NCBI RefSeq assembly: GCF_027595985.1
Contig: NC_073306.1
Span: 80,700,599-80,764,598, forward strand
Source of the DNA: Sorex araneus
Taxonomy: Eukaryota; Chordata; Mammalia; Eulipotyphla; Soricidae
Reading direction: 5' to 3'
DNA: 64,000 nt
The translations under genes and the position numbers were made by a program. How positions within the stretch are numbered: position 1 is the stretch's first letter; each line of letters starts with the position of its first letter. The notes beneath the pieces are model-generated. The model was given only the letters and a program-made list of their open reading frames with translations, was not told the DNA's origin and made no database searches. Shown here piece by piece: positions 33,411 through 44,780 of this stretch.

Positions 33411-34013
33411 CAGTAACTTTCTAAATTTCTGAACTGCAGTAGCTGTTGGCAAGTAATTTTCAGTCACCCTAGTTTAAAAATATTATCAAAATTAAAGAGA
33501 CACAGGCTTTTGGTTGGGATTCGGTTAGGATTAAATTTAGAAACCACATTCTGTTTCTAAAACTAGAAATATATTCTCATATGACCCATTTTTTTTAGGC
33601 GTTGCCAGTCTCAAAAGAGGCAGGGGTATTCCCTCAAATCCCTCGACCCCATGCATCCTCTACCTGACGGTTAGGGTGACAGCAGTCTGAGATTCAGAGT
33701 AGCACTACCTTAAAATAATTCACCAGGAGTGATAATATTCTAGTTGTACTATATATCAACAATATGATCGGAGAATTAGGGAAAAACAATTTCAAGAGGC
33801 TCAAGAAGTGCTTGCTAGGTTAGCTATAGCCAATAAGTAGGTTTATCACAAATTAAATAGCTCACAATCAGATGAATGATGAATGAAAGAATCGCAGTGA
33901 ATGAGAGCAAAAGAAGTCATAAAGAGTACATCATACTTTATATCACCTTTCCCAGCATAGCTATTTATAAAATATTTAACAAAGTAGACTTTTTTTGACA
34001 GGGTATCATATTT

Positions 34014-34259
34014 TTTTTTTAAGGCCTTGAATAGCTTTATTGAAATCTGTATAAATAAACATGCACATTTCAAATGTAAACTCAAGTGAACTCAAGTGCA
34101 GACAAAATTTTAACCTCTGTCATGCAGGAGGTTAGTTTACATTTAAAAAAAAAGAGAGAAAAGAAAGAAAGGAAAAAAAAAAAACTCAAAGCAGCTTTTA
34201 AAATACCAGGATGAAAAACCAGCTTTAATATCAAGGTATAAAGCAAAGCCATGATCAAC
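34014..34259 (-). pseudogene. Retrocopy of an unidentified 3' UTR
   Basis: TGACAGGGTATCATATTT is repeated exactly at 33996-34013 and 34260-34277, bracketing 246 bp. On the minus strand the insert ends with AATAAA (complement at 34036-34041), about 15 bases and then poly(A). These are the hallmarks of L1-mediated retroposition of a processed mRNA, truncated within the 3' UTR. It has no coding sequence and I do not recognise the parent gene. Confidence 0.82.
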
Positions 34260-34720
34260 TGACAGGGTATCATATTTAAAGGGGAGAAAAAGATACCTAG
34301 GAAGGATAGTGTTGAGATAAATTCCATTTAAAAAAATCTCAGTGAGCTAAAGCAATCAGATACAGTCAAGGAGAAAATTAGAGGGTTAGGAAATATATCT
34401 ATGGAAATATACCAGAATACACAGTACAGAGATAAGGGAAACAAAATGATGTTAAGAGATCTAGAACATGGGTTGAAGCACTACAATCATACATCACTTA
34501 GTGATGTTTGGGTCCATGACAGAGTATGTATATAAATGATTGGCTACCACTGGCTATTCTATATTCCTTAGGTGAGTGGTAGGCTATGTTATCTAGATTT
34601 GTGTAATTACAAATGTTTGCACAATGTCAGTCGCCCAGCAACATGATTCAAAATACTTGCCACTTTTAAGCATGGCTGTACCTTTCATTTGGCAGATTCA
34701 TCATTCCTATTTGTTAGTTT

Positions 34721-35258
34721 CGGGCAGAGTCTCTTGCACTCACACCTGGCTGTCTTCCCCGGGGCCCCGTGGAGGGGATGGGCTCCAGCTTCCCTTCCCA
34801 CCCCGAGCAGAGCTCCCGACGGCCAAAGACCACCGGAACCTAGCTACAGCCATGCTGGAGGCCCCTCTCCACACGTTCGGACAGGCCTCATGCATGAAGG
34901 TACCGGCAGAGGAACCCAGGTGTGTGTAATCCCATCAATGGCCAACATCCAGAGAGAGACTTAAAAGCAAGCTCTCAGAAGATATCTTTAGCCTACTTCT
35001 CCCTCTGGGAGAAACTGGCAATCTTCTGAGAGTTTCCTGCTCACATGGGACAGCCTTGCAAGCTTCCCATGGTGTATTCATATGCAAAATCCAGTAACAA
35101 GCTGGATCTCATTCCCCTGACCCTGAAGAGCCCCCAGTGCAATATCATTAGGAGGGCCGAGTCTAGATAGACTTCTAAGATCTCATGGGAAGGACAAAAT
35201 GAGATGTTACTGAGCCCGCCCAAGGAATTGGTGATTAACGGGATTTCGTGATTCGTGA
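34721..35258 (+). mobile_element. 538-bp long type-B-related retroelement
   Basis: TATTTGTTAGTTT flanks both ends (34708-34720 and 35259-35271). The 3' half follows the long type-B variant (CCCTCTGGGAGAAACTGGCA, TCTCATTCCCCTGACCCTG, GAGATGTTACTG). The 5' half of about 240 bp is GC-rich and new (CCCCGGGGCCCCGTGGAGG through GACAGGCCTCATGCATG), with no tRNA-like head. The short ORFs over it are not conserved-looking. Confidence 0.8.
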
Positions 35259-35319
35259 TATTTGTTAGTTTGATTGGAACAGAGATACGTTCAGTTAGTT
35301 ACATATTTTCTATGGCTAC

Positions 35320-35545
35320 CTTTGTGCTGTGGCCACAGCAACAGTTCCCTGAGCAATGCCAGTTGTGTTGCACCGCTCCCACTCAAGACAAAATGGGGGT
35401 ACGGCCAGTGGTGCTTGGAGATTGTTCCTGCTGAGCTAATCAGGTATTGGTTCTGTTGATGCTTAAGAGACCTTAAGCATTTGGTGCTGAGGATCAAATC
35501 TGGACTCAGATGATAGAGCATATGCTTAGTATGTTTGAGTCCTTG
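35320..35545 (-). repeat. Very old SINE-like sequence
   Basis: GTGGTGCTTGGAGATTG and GAGGATCAAATCTGGACTCA resemble the antisense type-A body. The boundaries are unclear. Confidence 0.4.
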
Positions 35546-36284
35546 AGTTTTTTTTAAATTTTTATTTTATTTCTTATCTTGTACTTGGCACTGCACAGGT
35601 CCCTGAACCTTGTGGGGAGTGCCCCTAGGACAGAGAGAACTTAAAGGCCATATATCACAGCCCCACAGCTAATGTGCTCAACAAGAAGCCTTTCCTCCAA
35701 GATCAGGCATAAGAAAGATGTCTTATGTCCACTCTCACCAATATTGTACAGGAAGTCCATGCTACGGCAATTAGGTGAGAAAGAAAGGTATGCAAATTGT
35801 AGAATATGTCAGTCACTATTCGCAGTTACATAAGTTATACATAAAACCCCTAAGGACTGCAAAAAGCCCTCCAAACTACCAAATTTTAAAATGAACAAAA
35901 ATGATAAAGTAGCAAGCCATAGAAATGTTGCATAAAATTTATATGCAAACAGTGAGGTAGGAGGGAAAGAATATTTTAAGTCCCATTTACAATTGTGTAC
36001 AAAAACTATCACACTTAATGGAACTAAACAAAGAGGGTGAAACTGTTACACAAAACTCAAGTCATTGTGAAATGACCACACTACTAAAGCACTGTACAAT
36101 GCAATCCCATCAAAACTTCCATGGCATTCTTTAGGGACATGGAACAAATGTTGCTAACATTTGTATTGAGTAGTAAAACTCCCTGAAAAACCAAAGCAAT
36201 CATGGGGGAAAAAAAAAGTAAATGGGAAGCTTTGCATTCCCTGACTTTAAGTTATACCGTAAAGTTATAATAATCAAGACTATT

Positions 36285-36538
36285 GTAGCACTGCACTGTA
36301 GCACTGTCGTCCCACTGTTCATCTATTTTGCTCGAGCAGGCACCAGTAAAGTCTCCATTATGAGGCTTGTTACTGTTTTTGGCATATCGAATACGCCACA
36401 GGTAGCTTGCCAGGCTCTGCTGTGCAGGCGAGAAACTCTTGGTAGCTTGCCAGGCTCTCCGAGAGGGACGGAGGAATCGAACCCGGGTCAGTCGCATGCA
36501 AGGCAAACACCCTACCTGCTGTGCTATTGCTCCAGTCC
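36285..36538 (-). repeat. Type-B SINE, antisense
   Basis: Complete antisense copy whose tail complement is GCACTGCACTGTAGCACTG. Confidence 0.94.
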
Positions 36539-37362
36539 AAAACTATGGTCCTGGAATAAAAACAGAATCTCATAACAATAGAATGGGAGCCCCAAGATAA
36601 ACCTTCAACTATTTGAACATTAAGACAGAGGAACCAGGTGCATTACATGGAGCAAGAAAAGCTTCTTCAACAAATGGTGATGGGGAAAACTGGTTAGTCA
36701 ATTGGGAAAAAAAATCAAGTGGAACATTATCTCACACTTCTCATAAAAGTTAATTCAAATATAGATTAAAGTCTCAGATAGACTCAAAACTACAAATTAC
36801 CTCAAAGAAAACATAGAACTATCCATAATACTAACTTTAGAGGCATTTTCAATGATCCAAAGCCATTAGCTAAAAGAACAGAAACAAAAATAAATGAAAC
36901 TACATTAAACTAAAAAGTTCCCGCATTAAGAGATAAAGCATAGCTAAAGTTAAAAGACACCATACTGAATGGGAGAAAATATTCACCTTACTATACATCT
37001 GACTAGCTAATATTCAAGATATTTAAAACACAAAACTTAAAAAAATTGAAAAAACAGTTATGAGCTGATGTTTCTCCAAAGAAGGCAGATGGCCACCAAT
37101 GCAAACCCAGTACAATGAAATATCACCTCACACCAACAGAGTGGCCAACTTCAAAAGATCTGGGTGAGGCCAGAGAGATCATTCAAAGGACTGGGCGCAT
37201 GCTTTGCTAATGATCTCCAAACCAAAAATTTTACATTAATATTTATAGTGGTTTTATTCATAATCACCCTCAAACAAGACAGCTCAAATGTCCCTGAACT
37301 GGGATATGTATGTGTCACAGTGCATCATTCAACGGAGCTCGAATCAGCAATTAAAAAAGGGC

Positions 37363-37540
37363 GGGGGGCCTAGCTATAGTACAGCGGGGAGCGCATTTGC
37401 CTTGCACACGGCCAACCCGGGTTCAATCCCTGACATCCCTTATCCCCCAAGCACTGCCAGGAGTAATTCCTGAGTGCAGAGCCAGGAGTAACCCCTGAGC
37501 ATCGCTGGGTGTGACCCAAAAAGCAAAAAAGGAAAAAGGA
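37363..37540 (+). repeat. Type-A SINE
   Basis: Head AGCTATAGTACAGCGGGGAG, usual body, and the end GTGTGACCCAAAAAGC plus A tail. Confidence 0.92.
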
Positions 37541-38314
37541 ACCAATACGGCAGAACAAAGAGCTGAATCTCACATTCATTACACTAAGTGAAAGAAGGCA
37601 GGAAAAATACCGCACACTGCATGAATGTTTGTCCTTGAGTGTCACGGGGAGGAACAACTTAGGAAGACAGGCTTCGGAAGCAGAGAAGACTAGGACGACA
37701 GTGCTAAGAGGCTGAATGAAGCAGTCGGAGAATGCCAAGTCCGCTCTGCAGATGAGTGGGAGTCAAGCGAGCAAGTCCATCACGCAGGAAGGACATGACT
37801 CCCTGCCGCCTCTCCCCGCACCCCGCAATCCCATGATCCGCAAAAAGGTCCACCGACGCCTCAACAGTTCCACGGGGCGGTGGGAGAATCTGAACCCCAC
37901 GCTTCCTCCGTGGTTGGCACGTGGGTCGCTCGCGCCGAGTCCCGCCTGCGTTTGCCCCGGCGGCGCCACCGGCCGATTTGGAAACGCATTTGCGCTCGCG
38001 GAGCAGGAAGGCGCTCTCCAGTTTGGCCCAGCCTTGGCTGAACCAGGCGGCGCGTGGTGGTGGTGGTGGTGGTGGTGCGGGGCGGAGGGGGGCCGAGGGG
38101 GCGTCCGGCGTCGCCCGGCTGCGGGGCGAGTGTGCTGGAGCCCGCGGCGGCGGCGGCGGCAGCGACGCGGGACTCCGGGGGAGGCGCGCGACGAGCGGGC
38201 CTGACGCACCGCGGCGCTCGAGGCCCGGCTCCGCAGCGGGAGGGGCGGCCGCGGCTCCCCGCGCCTCGCGAAGGGCAGCGGGCCCCGAGCCGCCGCCGCC
38301 GCCGCCGCCGCCCG

Positions 38315-38545
38315 ATGGCGCGCTTGCGGGGCTGCCTGCCCCGCCTGATGGTCGCGATCCGCTCCCTGCTCTTCTGGTGCCTGGTCTACAGCTACTGCGG
38401 GCTCTGCGCCTCCGTCTACCTGCTCAAACTTTTGTGGAGCATCGGCAAGGGACCCGCGCAGACCTTCCGGCGGGCCGCCCGGGAGCAGCCCCCCGCCTGC
38501 TTGAACGACCCCTCGCTGGGCACCCACTGCTACGTGCGGATCAAG
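38315..38545 (+). CDS. EPHX4: EPHX4 exon 1, start codon and membrane anchor
   Basis: First coding exon of epoxide hydrolase 4, an alpha/beta-hydrolase-fold protein predicted to open epoxides with water; its physiological substrate is not established. The ATG at 38315 follows a (CCG)n leader. It is chosen because the peptide MARLRGCLPRLM with the signal-anchor-like segment RSLLFWCLVYSYCGLCASVY (about residues 17-36) matches the family's N-terminus. The exon encodes residues 1-77, ending GTHCYVRIK, with a clean phase-0 GTGAAG donor. The hydrophobic anchor predicts a type II membrane protein with the catalytic domain following. The longer ORF that starts upstream in the same frame is CpG-island leader and reads on into intron 1. 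Confidence 0.96.
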
Positions 38546-38738
38546 GTGAAGGCCGGCGCGGGCTGGGCTGTGCTGGGAGGGAGGCGACGTGACCCGGGGA
38601 GCGCGGGGCGCCGGGCTGCTCTTTCCCCGGCCCGGCGTCCCCTAGAGTTCCCGGGGCACAGAGGGCGCGCGGTGGGCAGAGGCCAGAGGGGGCGGCGCGC
38701 GGTGGGCTCAGGGTCGGGACTGTGCGTGCGTGCGTGCC

Positions 38739-38764
38739 TGTGTGTGTGTGTGTGTGTGTGTGTG
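38739..38764 (+). repeat. TG microsatellite in EPHX4 intron 1
   Basis: Thirteen TG units, flanked by TGCG variants within the CpG island. Confidence 0.9.
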
Positions 38765-38830
38765 TCTGCGCGCGTGTGTGCGTGTGCGCGCGATTTCCTC
38801 TATCCCGTCCTCATCCCCACCCCCTCAAGC

Positions 38831-40662
38831 CCCCCTCCGCCCCCCAAGCCCTGCCGAGTAATCCCATCGTCTAGTGGAAACTGTCTCCCGTTCACCGTGG
38901 TGCCTTTTAGGCATCAGTTAGCTGTAGGGAATTCTTCCTGGCGGCGCCCCGCTGTCTCAGGAGGCCGGTTCTCCATCAAATTCGAGCGGCTGAGAGTAAA
39001 CAGAGTAAGTCGCTGGGAATCGGTGTGTTGAGATCTGCGGAGGGGAGCATCTGTAGATCCCCTAAGCAACGTGCAACAGTCGCGGGGAGGGGGGGAGGGG
39101 AAGGAGTGTTTGTGGGAGAAGGAAGGAGACTTCAGGAATCAGAAACCCAGAGAATAGGATGGGAAGTAACTGTCAGCCTCACATGCAGACTCCTACGATG
39201 TCTCTGCGTGTCTCCAAGCCTCCTCACAGCCCACGGATAGTCTCGTTCCCGAGACTCCTGTGGGGAAGGGAGTGGACTTTGTAGTGCCCCCCGCAGTCTA
39301 ACTCAAGGGCCTTTCCAAATTAGCCTTACATAGGAGACATTTATGTCCTTGTATCTAGGGTTCTTCTAAGGGGCTAAACTGGCCAGCCCTGGCACCTAGA
39401 GGACCAAGGGCACTTCTTTATTCAGCCTGCCCTTGTTATGGCAATTAAACGAATTAATATTTGCAAAAACAAAACTTAGATTGGTGCATGACGCATAATA
39501 AATGCAAGGAATTATTTTTTAAACTGATTCCAATCAGCATACACAACACTTCATCTTCTAAGGCTCACCACCAGTAAGAGATAACTGGATTTCTAGGAGG
39601 GTGTTCTGTATTTGAGGGCAAAGTCAGATTTGGTATTTTCATCCAACCTGATGAATTATCCATTCTGAAAAAGTTATCGTTATGAATTTCCTGGAAGTCC
39701 GTAGAAAGCCTTTCTCCTGACTCTGCTCTCCAAAAGAGTTCCTGAAGAAACGGGGAAGTGGGAAGAACTTGAAGATGTAGGACAGGATGGGGTTCCACCT
39801 TGAAGAAGCATGTTAATATCTTTAGCTCTTGTTCTCTAAATATGCAAAGGTGATGCAATTGAATTAGGTAGCTTTTAAGATTGATTTCACACTTGAAATT
39901 TAAGTTACTTAAATTACCGGATATAAAACCCATTCTCTGCTTTTGATTCTCAGGGTCTCCCCCACCAACTTTATGTTTTTGTTTTTATATTCTGCTTGTT
40001 TGCATTTTCTCCATTTCCCTTGTTTCAGTTTGCTTTGTTTCTGATGTATCCTGTTGTATTCCCATTCTCTTTCTTTTCCTTGGACTGTCTTCTCATGCAC
40101 AGAATGTAGTCTTGAGCACTGGAAGCATTCTGCTGTTAGAGATACACAGGCATGACGGGAGAAGCAGGCAGCCAGGAGAACTGTGCATGCAACTCCCAAC
40201 TTAAAATAATAATGTGGGAAGGAGAGACCTAAAAATAAGGAATGGAGGTGTGAATTATATAACTGATGGCATAGCTCTTGACGGGCAAGCTGAGAAAAGT
40301 ACTTGACTTAGAAGGAAGCATGGCAGGAATACAAATTCAAATCAGAATTATTTACATGTCCTGCAGAATTGAAATGAGATAAAATGTGACACATCAGTTA
40401 GATGAAAGTCATAAATTGTGACATTGTGTCAAAAGCTCCTAATATGGACTTTGTAAATGCTAGAAGGGAGGGGTCGAGGAGGGGAATGTGAACAAAATGA
40501 ATCTGTCAGATTATCCTAAATCTTGAGGGTTTTTTAATTTAAAAATTAATATTTTATTTCCTGGTACAAAAATCATTAGACTAAGTGGTGATACTGAAGT
40601 ACTACTTTGACAGTCAATACAAAACATAACTAAAATTCGGTGCCCTCTTTTTTCTACTGTAG
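38831..40662. other. EPHX4 intron 1, largely repeat-free
   Basis: About 1.8 kb with no recognisable SINE or L1, unusual for this window. Several ORFs of 60-120 codons lack splice context or family resemblance. Lack of repeats next to a CpG-island promoter could reflect regulatory constraint. Confidence 0.5.
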
Positions 40663-40748
40663 GACTCGGGGTTAAGATTTCACTATGTTGCTGCTGGGGA
40701 AAGAGGCAAACCCCTTATGTTGCTGCTACATGGATTTCCAGAATTCTG
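40663..40748 (+). CDS. EPHX4: EPHX4 exon 2, oxyanion-hole HGFP motif
   Basis: 86-bp exon between a TTTTCTACTGTAG acceptor and a GTAAAC donor. It continues in phase 0 from exon 1 and ends two bases into the codon of Trp106. It encodes DSGLRFHYVAAGERGKPLML and LLHGFPEF (residues 78-105). HGFPEFW at 100-106 is the HGXP motif that builds the oxyanion hole in epoxide hydrolases, and the preceding residues form the first beta strands of the alpha/beta-hydrolase fold. Confidence 0.97.
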
Positions 40749-41226
40749 GTAAACTTACCAACTATTTGTTTTTCATTAAAGTCTTGACTTATTTCAGTAC
40801 CATTTTCTGGTGATAACTTTTAATACCCCCTACGCAGAGTTATCATTTCTATATGTTTCTAAATCATAGGAACTGTTTTTTTCTAAAGAAACCTGTTTAT
40901 TACCATATTCATTCTATTTTGAGAATTAAAAGAAGTATCTTTTCATGTTTTCAATTTCTAAAATATTCAGTAACAGCACAGCTTTTATGGTGTGTGTTAT
41001 GCACAAATGAGAATATTTGGTGGGGAAAGGAGATTTGTAAGAAATCAAAGGCCTAGAGTGCCTGTTCCTTAGATCTTTTATGAGATTTGGGGTGACGGAA
41101 AGGCAGCAAGAGAAGAAACTGGAAGTGAACTGTTTGCCATGCGTAGAGCAATAAGCTCATATGAATGCAGGGCAAGTGAAGTGAAGTACCTAAATATTTC
41201 ATATTAGAAAGAAAATCTATAAAAGT

Positions 41227-41660
41227 TTAGAATGATAGTACAGTGGGTAGGGCATTTGCCTTGCAAGTGGCCGACCCAGGTTTCTATCCTTGGCATCTCA
41301 TATTGTCTCCCTGAGCACTTCCAGGAGTGATTCCTGAGTCTGTACAGAGCCAGGAGTAGGCTCTGAACATCACCGGGTGTGGTCCATAGCATTGCCATAG
41401 TACTGTCGTCCCATTGTTCATCGATTTGCTTGAGTGGACACCAGTAAAGTCTCCATTGTGAGACTTGTTGTTACTGTTTTTGGCATATCGAATATGCCAC
41501 GGGTAGCTTGCCAGGCTCTGCCATGCGGGCAGGATACTCTCGGTAGCTTGCCGGGCTCTCCGAGAGGGATGGAGGAATCAAACCCCGGATCGTCCGTGTG
41601 CAAGGCAAACACCCTACCCACTATGCTATCGCTCCAGAACCAGGTGTGGCCCAAAAACCA
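41227..41660 (+). repeat. Type-A SINE split by an antisense type-B SINE
   Basis: The type-A copy runs 41227-41392. Its last part (AGGTGTGGCCCAAAAACC) resumes at about 41641. The inserted type-B element occupies the gap. Confidence 0.9.
41395..41637 (-). repeat. Type-B SINE, antisense, nested
   Basis: Complete antisense type-B copy inserted in the 3' end of a type-A SINE. The flanking GGTGTGG-C motif on both sides is the duplicated target. Confidence 0.93.
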
Positions 41661-42532
41661 AAAAAGAAAGAAAATATATAGCCTAGAACACAGAGTCACT
41701 AGTTACCTAGGCAAAAATGTTTGATTCTCCTTTAAGTGCAAATGAAAATAACACATGATTAAACTTTTTAAAATGAACATCTTTAAAGGAGGTGGTATAT
41801 ATCAAAGTGTTGAACAGGAAAACAGATTTTTTTCGATAGCATTGGGCTTTGAGCTTGAGATGATTCATGAGCCACATAGTCAAATAAATGGATGAAGGGG
41901 GTGCGGGGGAGTCTCTGAGTTGGCTCAAAGGCAGCATATGTGGTATCTTTTCAAAGGTCTGACATAATGTCCTGTCCTTAAATTGCTCTCTTGATATCAT
42001 TTTTAACTCCTAAATTTCCACCCTTACATGTTCTTCACCTTCTTTAATCTCCTTTAGAGCTTTTAAGATACTGTGTCATCCAAAGTTCTGATTTTAATCT
42101 ATTTGTTCTGAAATAAGTTATTAACCTAGTACACTTTAGTTGCTATTTTATGAATGAAAGGGACTTATTAACCAATGCACTGACAAAGTTAATGCACTGA
42201 GAATGGAAAGTATTAGACACTGAAGAGGAGTGGAAAATGCAAAAATCCCATCTACCTTATTGACTTTTTTAAGAGTCAAAAGTCTCTGATGGTCTCTTCC
42301 TGAGTAACTTTTTTCTCTCATGGATATTTGTCTAAATATCTCTTGATATATGAAATCTCTTGATATATGACTATAAGCCTGTCATATAGTGTTACTTTTT
42401 TCTCTCTCTTTCTATCCGGAGACCACTTAGTTAAATGGCAAATAAACAACCCATTCGAATGTATCTATATGGGTTCTCTTAGGGAAGTTTGTGACATGAC
42501 TGGCTCACAGTAAAATGTTATTCTGAAGACTT
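41660..42532. other. EPHX4 intron 2, no recognisable feature
   Basis: Unique sequence. TATCTCTTGATATATGA is partly duplicated at about 42337-42372. Confidence 0.45.
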
Positions 42533-42700
42533 AGTCAGATCTACCTGGAATAATAGAGGCAGGGAATTTATTTTTCCTCAGCCACCTACTTGTTGTCGGA
42601 CCATGCACAATTCCTTAAACTAACCTTGTTGATGTTATGAGGATAAAGAGTTCAAACCTGAGAGAGTTCTTTTATGTAAACTCAGTGAATATTCTGAATT
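42533..42700 (+). repeat. MIR-like ancient SINE
   Basis: The order AGTCAGATCTACCTGG, CACCTACTTGTTG, CAATTCCTTAAACTAACCTT and TATGAGGATAAAGAG follows the MIR consensus. Very diverged. Confidence 0.5.
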
Positions 42701-42784
42701 TTTATTGTCTTCCTTCATTTCTGTTCACTCCATGTAGAAGTCCATGTGCCACATAGTGATTTCCTGTTTCAGATTGATGATAAT

Positions 42785-42850
42785 GCTAGTTAGCTTTTAT
42801 TGAGCTTTTACTATGTGCCTGGTTTATTCCAACTATCTTATATGTAATAT
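42785..42850 (-). repeat. MIR/L2-like fragment
   Basis: TTTATTGAGCTTTTACTATG TGCCTGG-type text resembles the reverse complement of an ancient MIR or L2 3' end. Confidence 0.4.
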
Positions 42851-42947
42851 ATGTGTGTGTTATATGTGTCCACACCCTTATGTATGTATATATAGATTTT
42901 TTAATTTTTAGTATTAGTTTTATTTTTATAAGTGGAAAATTATTGTC

Positions 42948-43198
42948 ACTGTCATTCCGTTGTTCATCTATTTACTCGAGCAGGCACCAGTAACATCTCT
43001 ATTCCTCCCAGCCCTGAGATTTTAGCAGCCTCTCCTTACTCGTCTTTCCCAATGATTGGAGGCTCTTTCAAGGTCAGGGGAATGAGACCTATTGTTACTG
43101 TGTTTGGCATATCGAATATGCCACGTGTAGCTTGCCAGGCTCTGCCTGTTTGAGTGGGATACTCTCGGTAGCTTGCCGGGCTCTCTGAGAGGTATGTG
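42948..43198 (-). repeat. Long type-B variant SINE, antisense
   Basis: Antisense copy with the same internal module as at 22805-23190 (complement of TCTCATTCCCCTGACC at about 43073). 43199-43360 upstream of it is GC-rich and may be its 5' extension. Confidence 0.8.
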
Positions 43199-43544
43199 TA
43201 CATAGAAGTGTCTTATAATGTGTCGCACGGTCCAGAAAGCAGCCTGGAGCATGGCGGAGGTTAGGTAGTGGAGGTCGGCTGCTAGGGCTTGGTCCTTTGG
43301 GGTGGCGAGGGTTCTAACCCACCCCCCCTTTAGGGCACCCCAAGTGAAAACAGCCTGGCATAGAGTCCTGCAAACATAAGTGGCATTTATAGTGTGTAAT
43401 CTCACTTGAGCCTCCCAGCTGCCTTCTGAAATTGCCAGCACCAGAAAGTAAGGTTCACCTAATTTTTTGAATTTCCAAGGACGAAATTTTCTGCCTTGTT
43501 GCCTCAATAACCTTAATCTTTTTAACCTTAAAAGTCCATACCTT
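43199..43544. other. GC-rich stretch next to the long SINE variant
   Basis: A minus-strand ORF over 43022-43507 spans the SINE and this block, so it is unlikely to be a gene. On the minus strand, CCGCCATGCTCCAGGC resembles a segment of the 5' half of the 538-bp element at 34721 (CAGCCATGCTGGAGGC), so it may be part of the same element family. Confidence 0.4.
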
Positions 43545-43802
43545 TTTTGTGAGAAGGACCTGCCAAGTGATGCTCAGAGGACCTGAGGACCCCTTCTGGG
43601 GATCCAGTGGTTCGATGTGCAGGCCTGAGGATGTGATGTTACTCAGACCCTCCAATGCCAGAGATTATGTAGGTCTTATTGGTGTGCTCAGGACCTCCAG
43701 GGATGCACACAGCGATACTTGAGGGCCTGTGGTACTATGGATTGATTGTGGGTGACCACGTGCAAGGTATTGTACTCTTAACATGAACTGTCTCTTTGGC
43801 CC
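43545..43802 (-). repeat. Old antisense SINE, extended
   Basis: CAAGTGATGCTCAGAGGACC and GGGTGACCACGTGCAAGG are antisense landmarks. The copy appears expanded by internal duplication of GCTCAG(A/G)GACCT blocks. Confidence 0.55.
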
Positions 43803-44634
43803 CAAATTTTAAACCCTTTGAAACATTGAGGAATATATCAAAAATTAACCAGAAATATAAGATGACCTTAGTCCAATAATTTAAATCACATTACAAATAA
43901 TATAGATGATAAGAATGAGAGGTGTTGATACTGAACTTTTAAAAAAAGAAACATTTGCTTTGGTGGAGCAAAGTAGACACTCTCATGGTGGATGTGGTTT
44001 TGGAACTTTATACATATGCAACTCTATCATTAACAGTATTGTAAATAACAGTGCCAAATATTTAATATTAACATTTTATAAGCTATTATCCTTCTACATC
44101 TCACATCAACCCCAATACTTTTGTCCATGCCACTCTGCCTCCTAAAATTTTACTACTTTATATTTGGAACAATCACATGAAGATCAAAATAAGTCTACAA
44201 ACTCTTCTACCTAGACAGTTGTTTTAAGAAACACTAGAAAAATGGTTGCAACACCCATTTAATATAGACCATATATGAATGTTCTATGTGGTATGAAATT
44301 TTTGCTCATTATTCATAGCATTATCTAACTATTTACCTGAGAACCCTTTTGAAAAACAGAAATGCCTGGTGATTTTTGTAAATGTTTTGTATCTCCAGCA
44401 GCAAGATGACTAGACTAGAGGTCCTCACGCTGGTTTTTGGATACTAGTTCGATTTGCTTCACAAAAGTCAAGTCTTGGATGTGTCCAGTACAAATCTGGT
44501 TTTTGTAAGCAATAGTTAAGTGTTTAGTTTTGGAGATACCAGGATAAAAATAAGAGCCTTACATTTGCAAGACATGTGCTCTAAGACGGAGACACAACTC
44601 TAGACCAGTGATTTTTTTAAATTATTATTTTGTT
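43803..44634. other. EPHX4 intron 2, no recognisable feature
   Basis: Unique AT-rich sequence with a doubtful SINE relic at about 44440-44610. Confidence 0.4.
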
Positions 44635-44780
44635 TTGTTTTAAGGCCACATGCAACAGTGCTCAGGGGTTATTCCTGGCTCTGAACTCAGGAATTATTCT
44701 TGGTAGTGCTCAGGAGACCAAACCCAGGTTGGCTGCATAGAAGGCAGGCACTCTACCTACTGTAATGTTGCTCCACCTCC
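44635..44780 (-). repeat. Antisense type-A SINE
   Basis: AGTGCTCAGGGGTTATTCCTG and CAAACCCAGGTTGGCTGC. The segment with ATATGGGATGCTGG is deleted. Confidence 0.82.

Larger units (their letters stand above)
35690..37640 (+). mobile_element. Old L1 ORF2 fragment, sense, with nested SINEs
   Basis: Plus-strand L1 text with heavy decay: CTCTCACCAATATTGTACAG in the reverse-transcriptase region, GCTTCTTCAACAAATGGTGATG at 36660, and the ORF2 end around 37230-37350. It is interrupted by SINEs at 36285-36538 and 37363-37540 and by a SINE stub at about 37165-37205. No intact frame remains. Confidence 0.8.
37850..38830 (+). promoter_or_regulatory. EPHX4: CpG island / promoter region of EPHX4
   Basis: Sharp change to GC-rich, CpG-dense sequence covering the 5' UTR, exon 1 and the start of intron 1, against an AT-rich background. 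It contains a (GGT)8 run at 38053-38077 and (CCG)n at 38290-38313 just before the start codon. No TATA box stands out, as expected for a CpG-island promoter. The exact start site cannot be read from sequence. Confidence 0.85.

Noticed and set aside
34624..34964. Two overlapping ORFs of about 100 codons in GC-rich sequence
   Set aside because: They fall in the 538-bp retroelement and cross its left target-site duplication, so they are not an ancient exon.
37763..38527. 254-codon antisense ORF with a poly-histidine run across the EPHX4 CpG island
   Set aside because: It is the reverse frame of GC-rich leader and exon 1; the histidines come from the (GGT)n repeat. GC-rich DNA lacks stops by composition.
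38546..39031. EPHX4 reading frame continuing beyond 38545
   Set aside because: The donor GTGAAG is in phase with exon 2 at 40663, which continues the known family sequence; the extension is low-complexity CpG-island intron.
43022..43507. 161-codon minus-strand ORF
   Set aside because: Its C-terminal half is antisense type-B SINE and no splice signals or family motifs support it.
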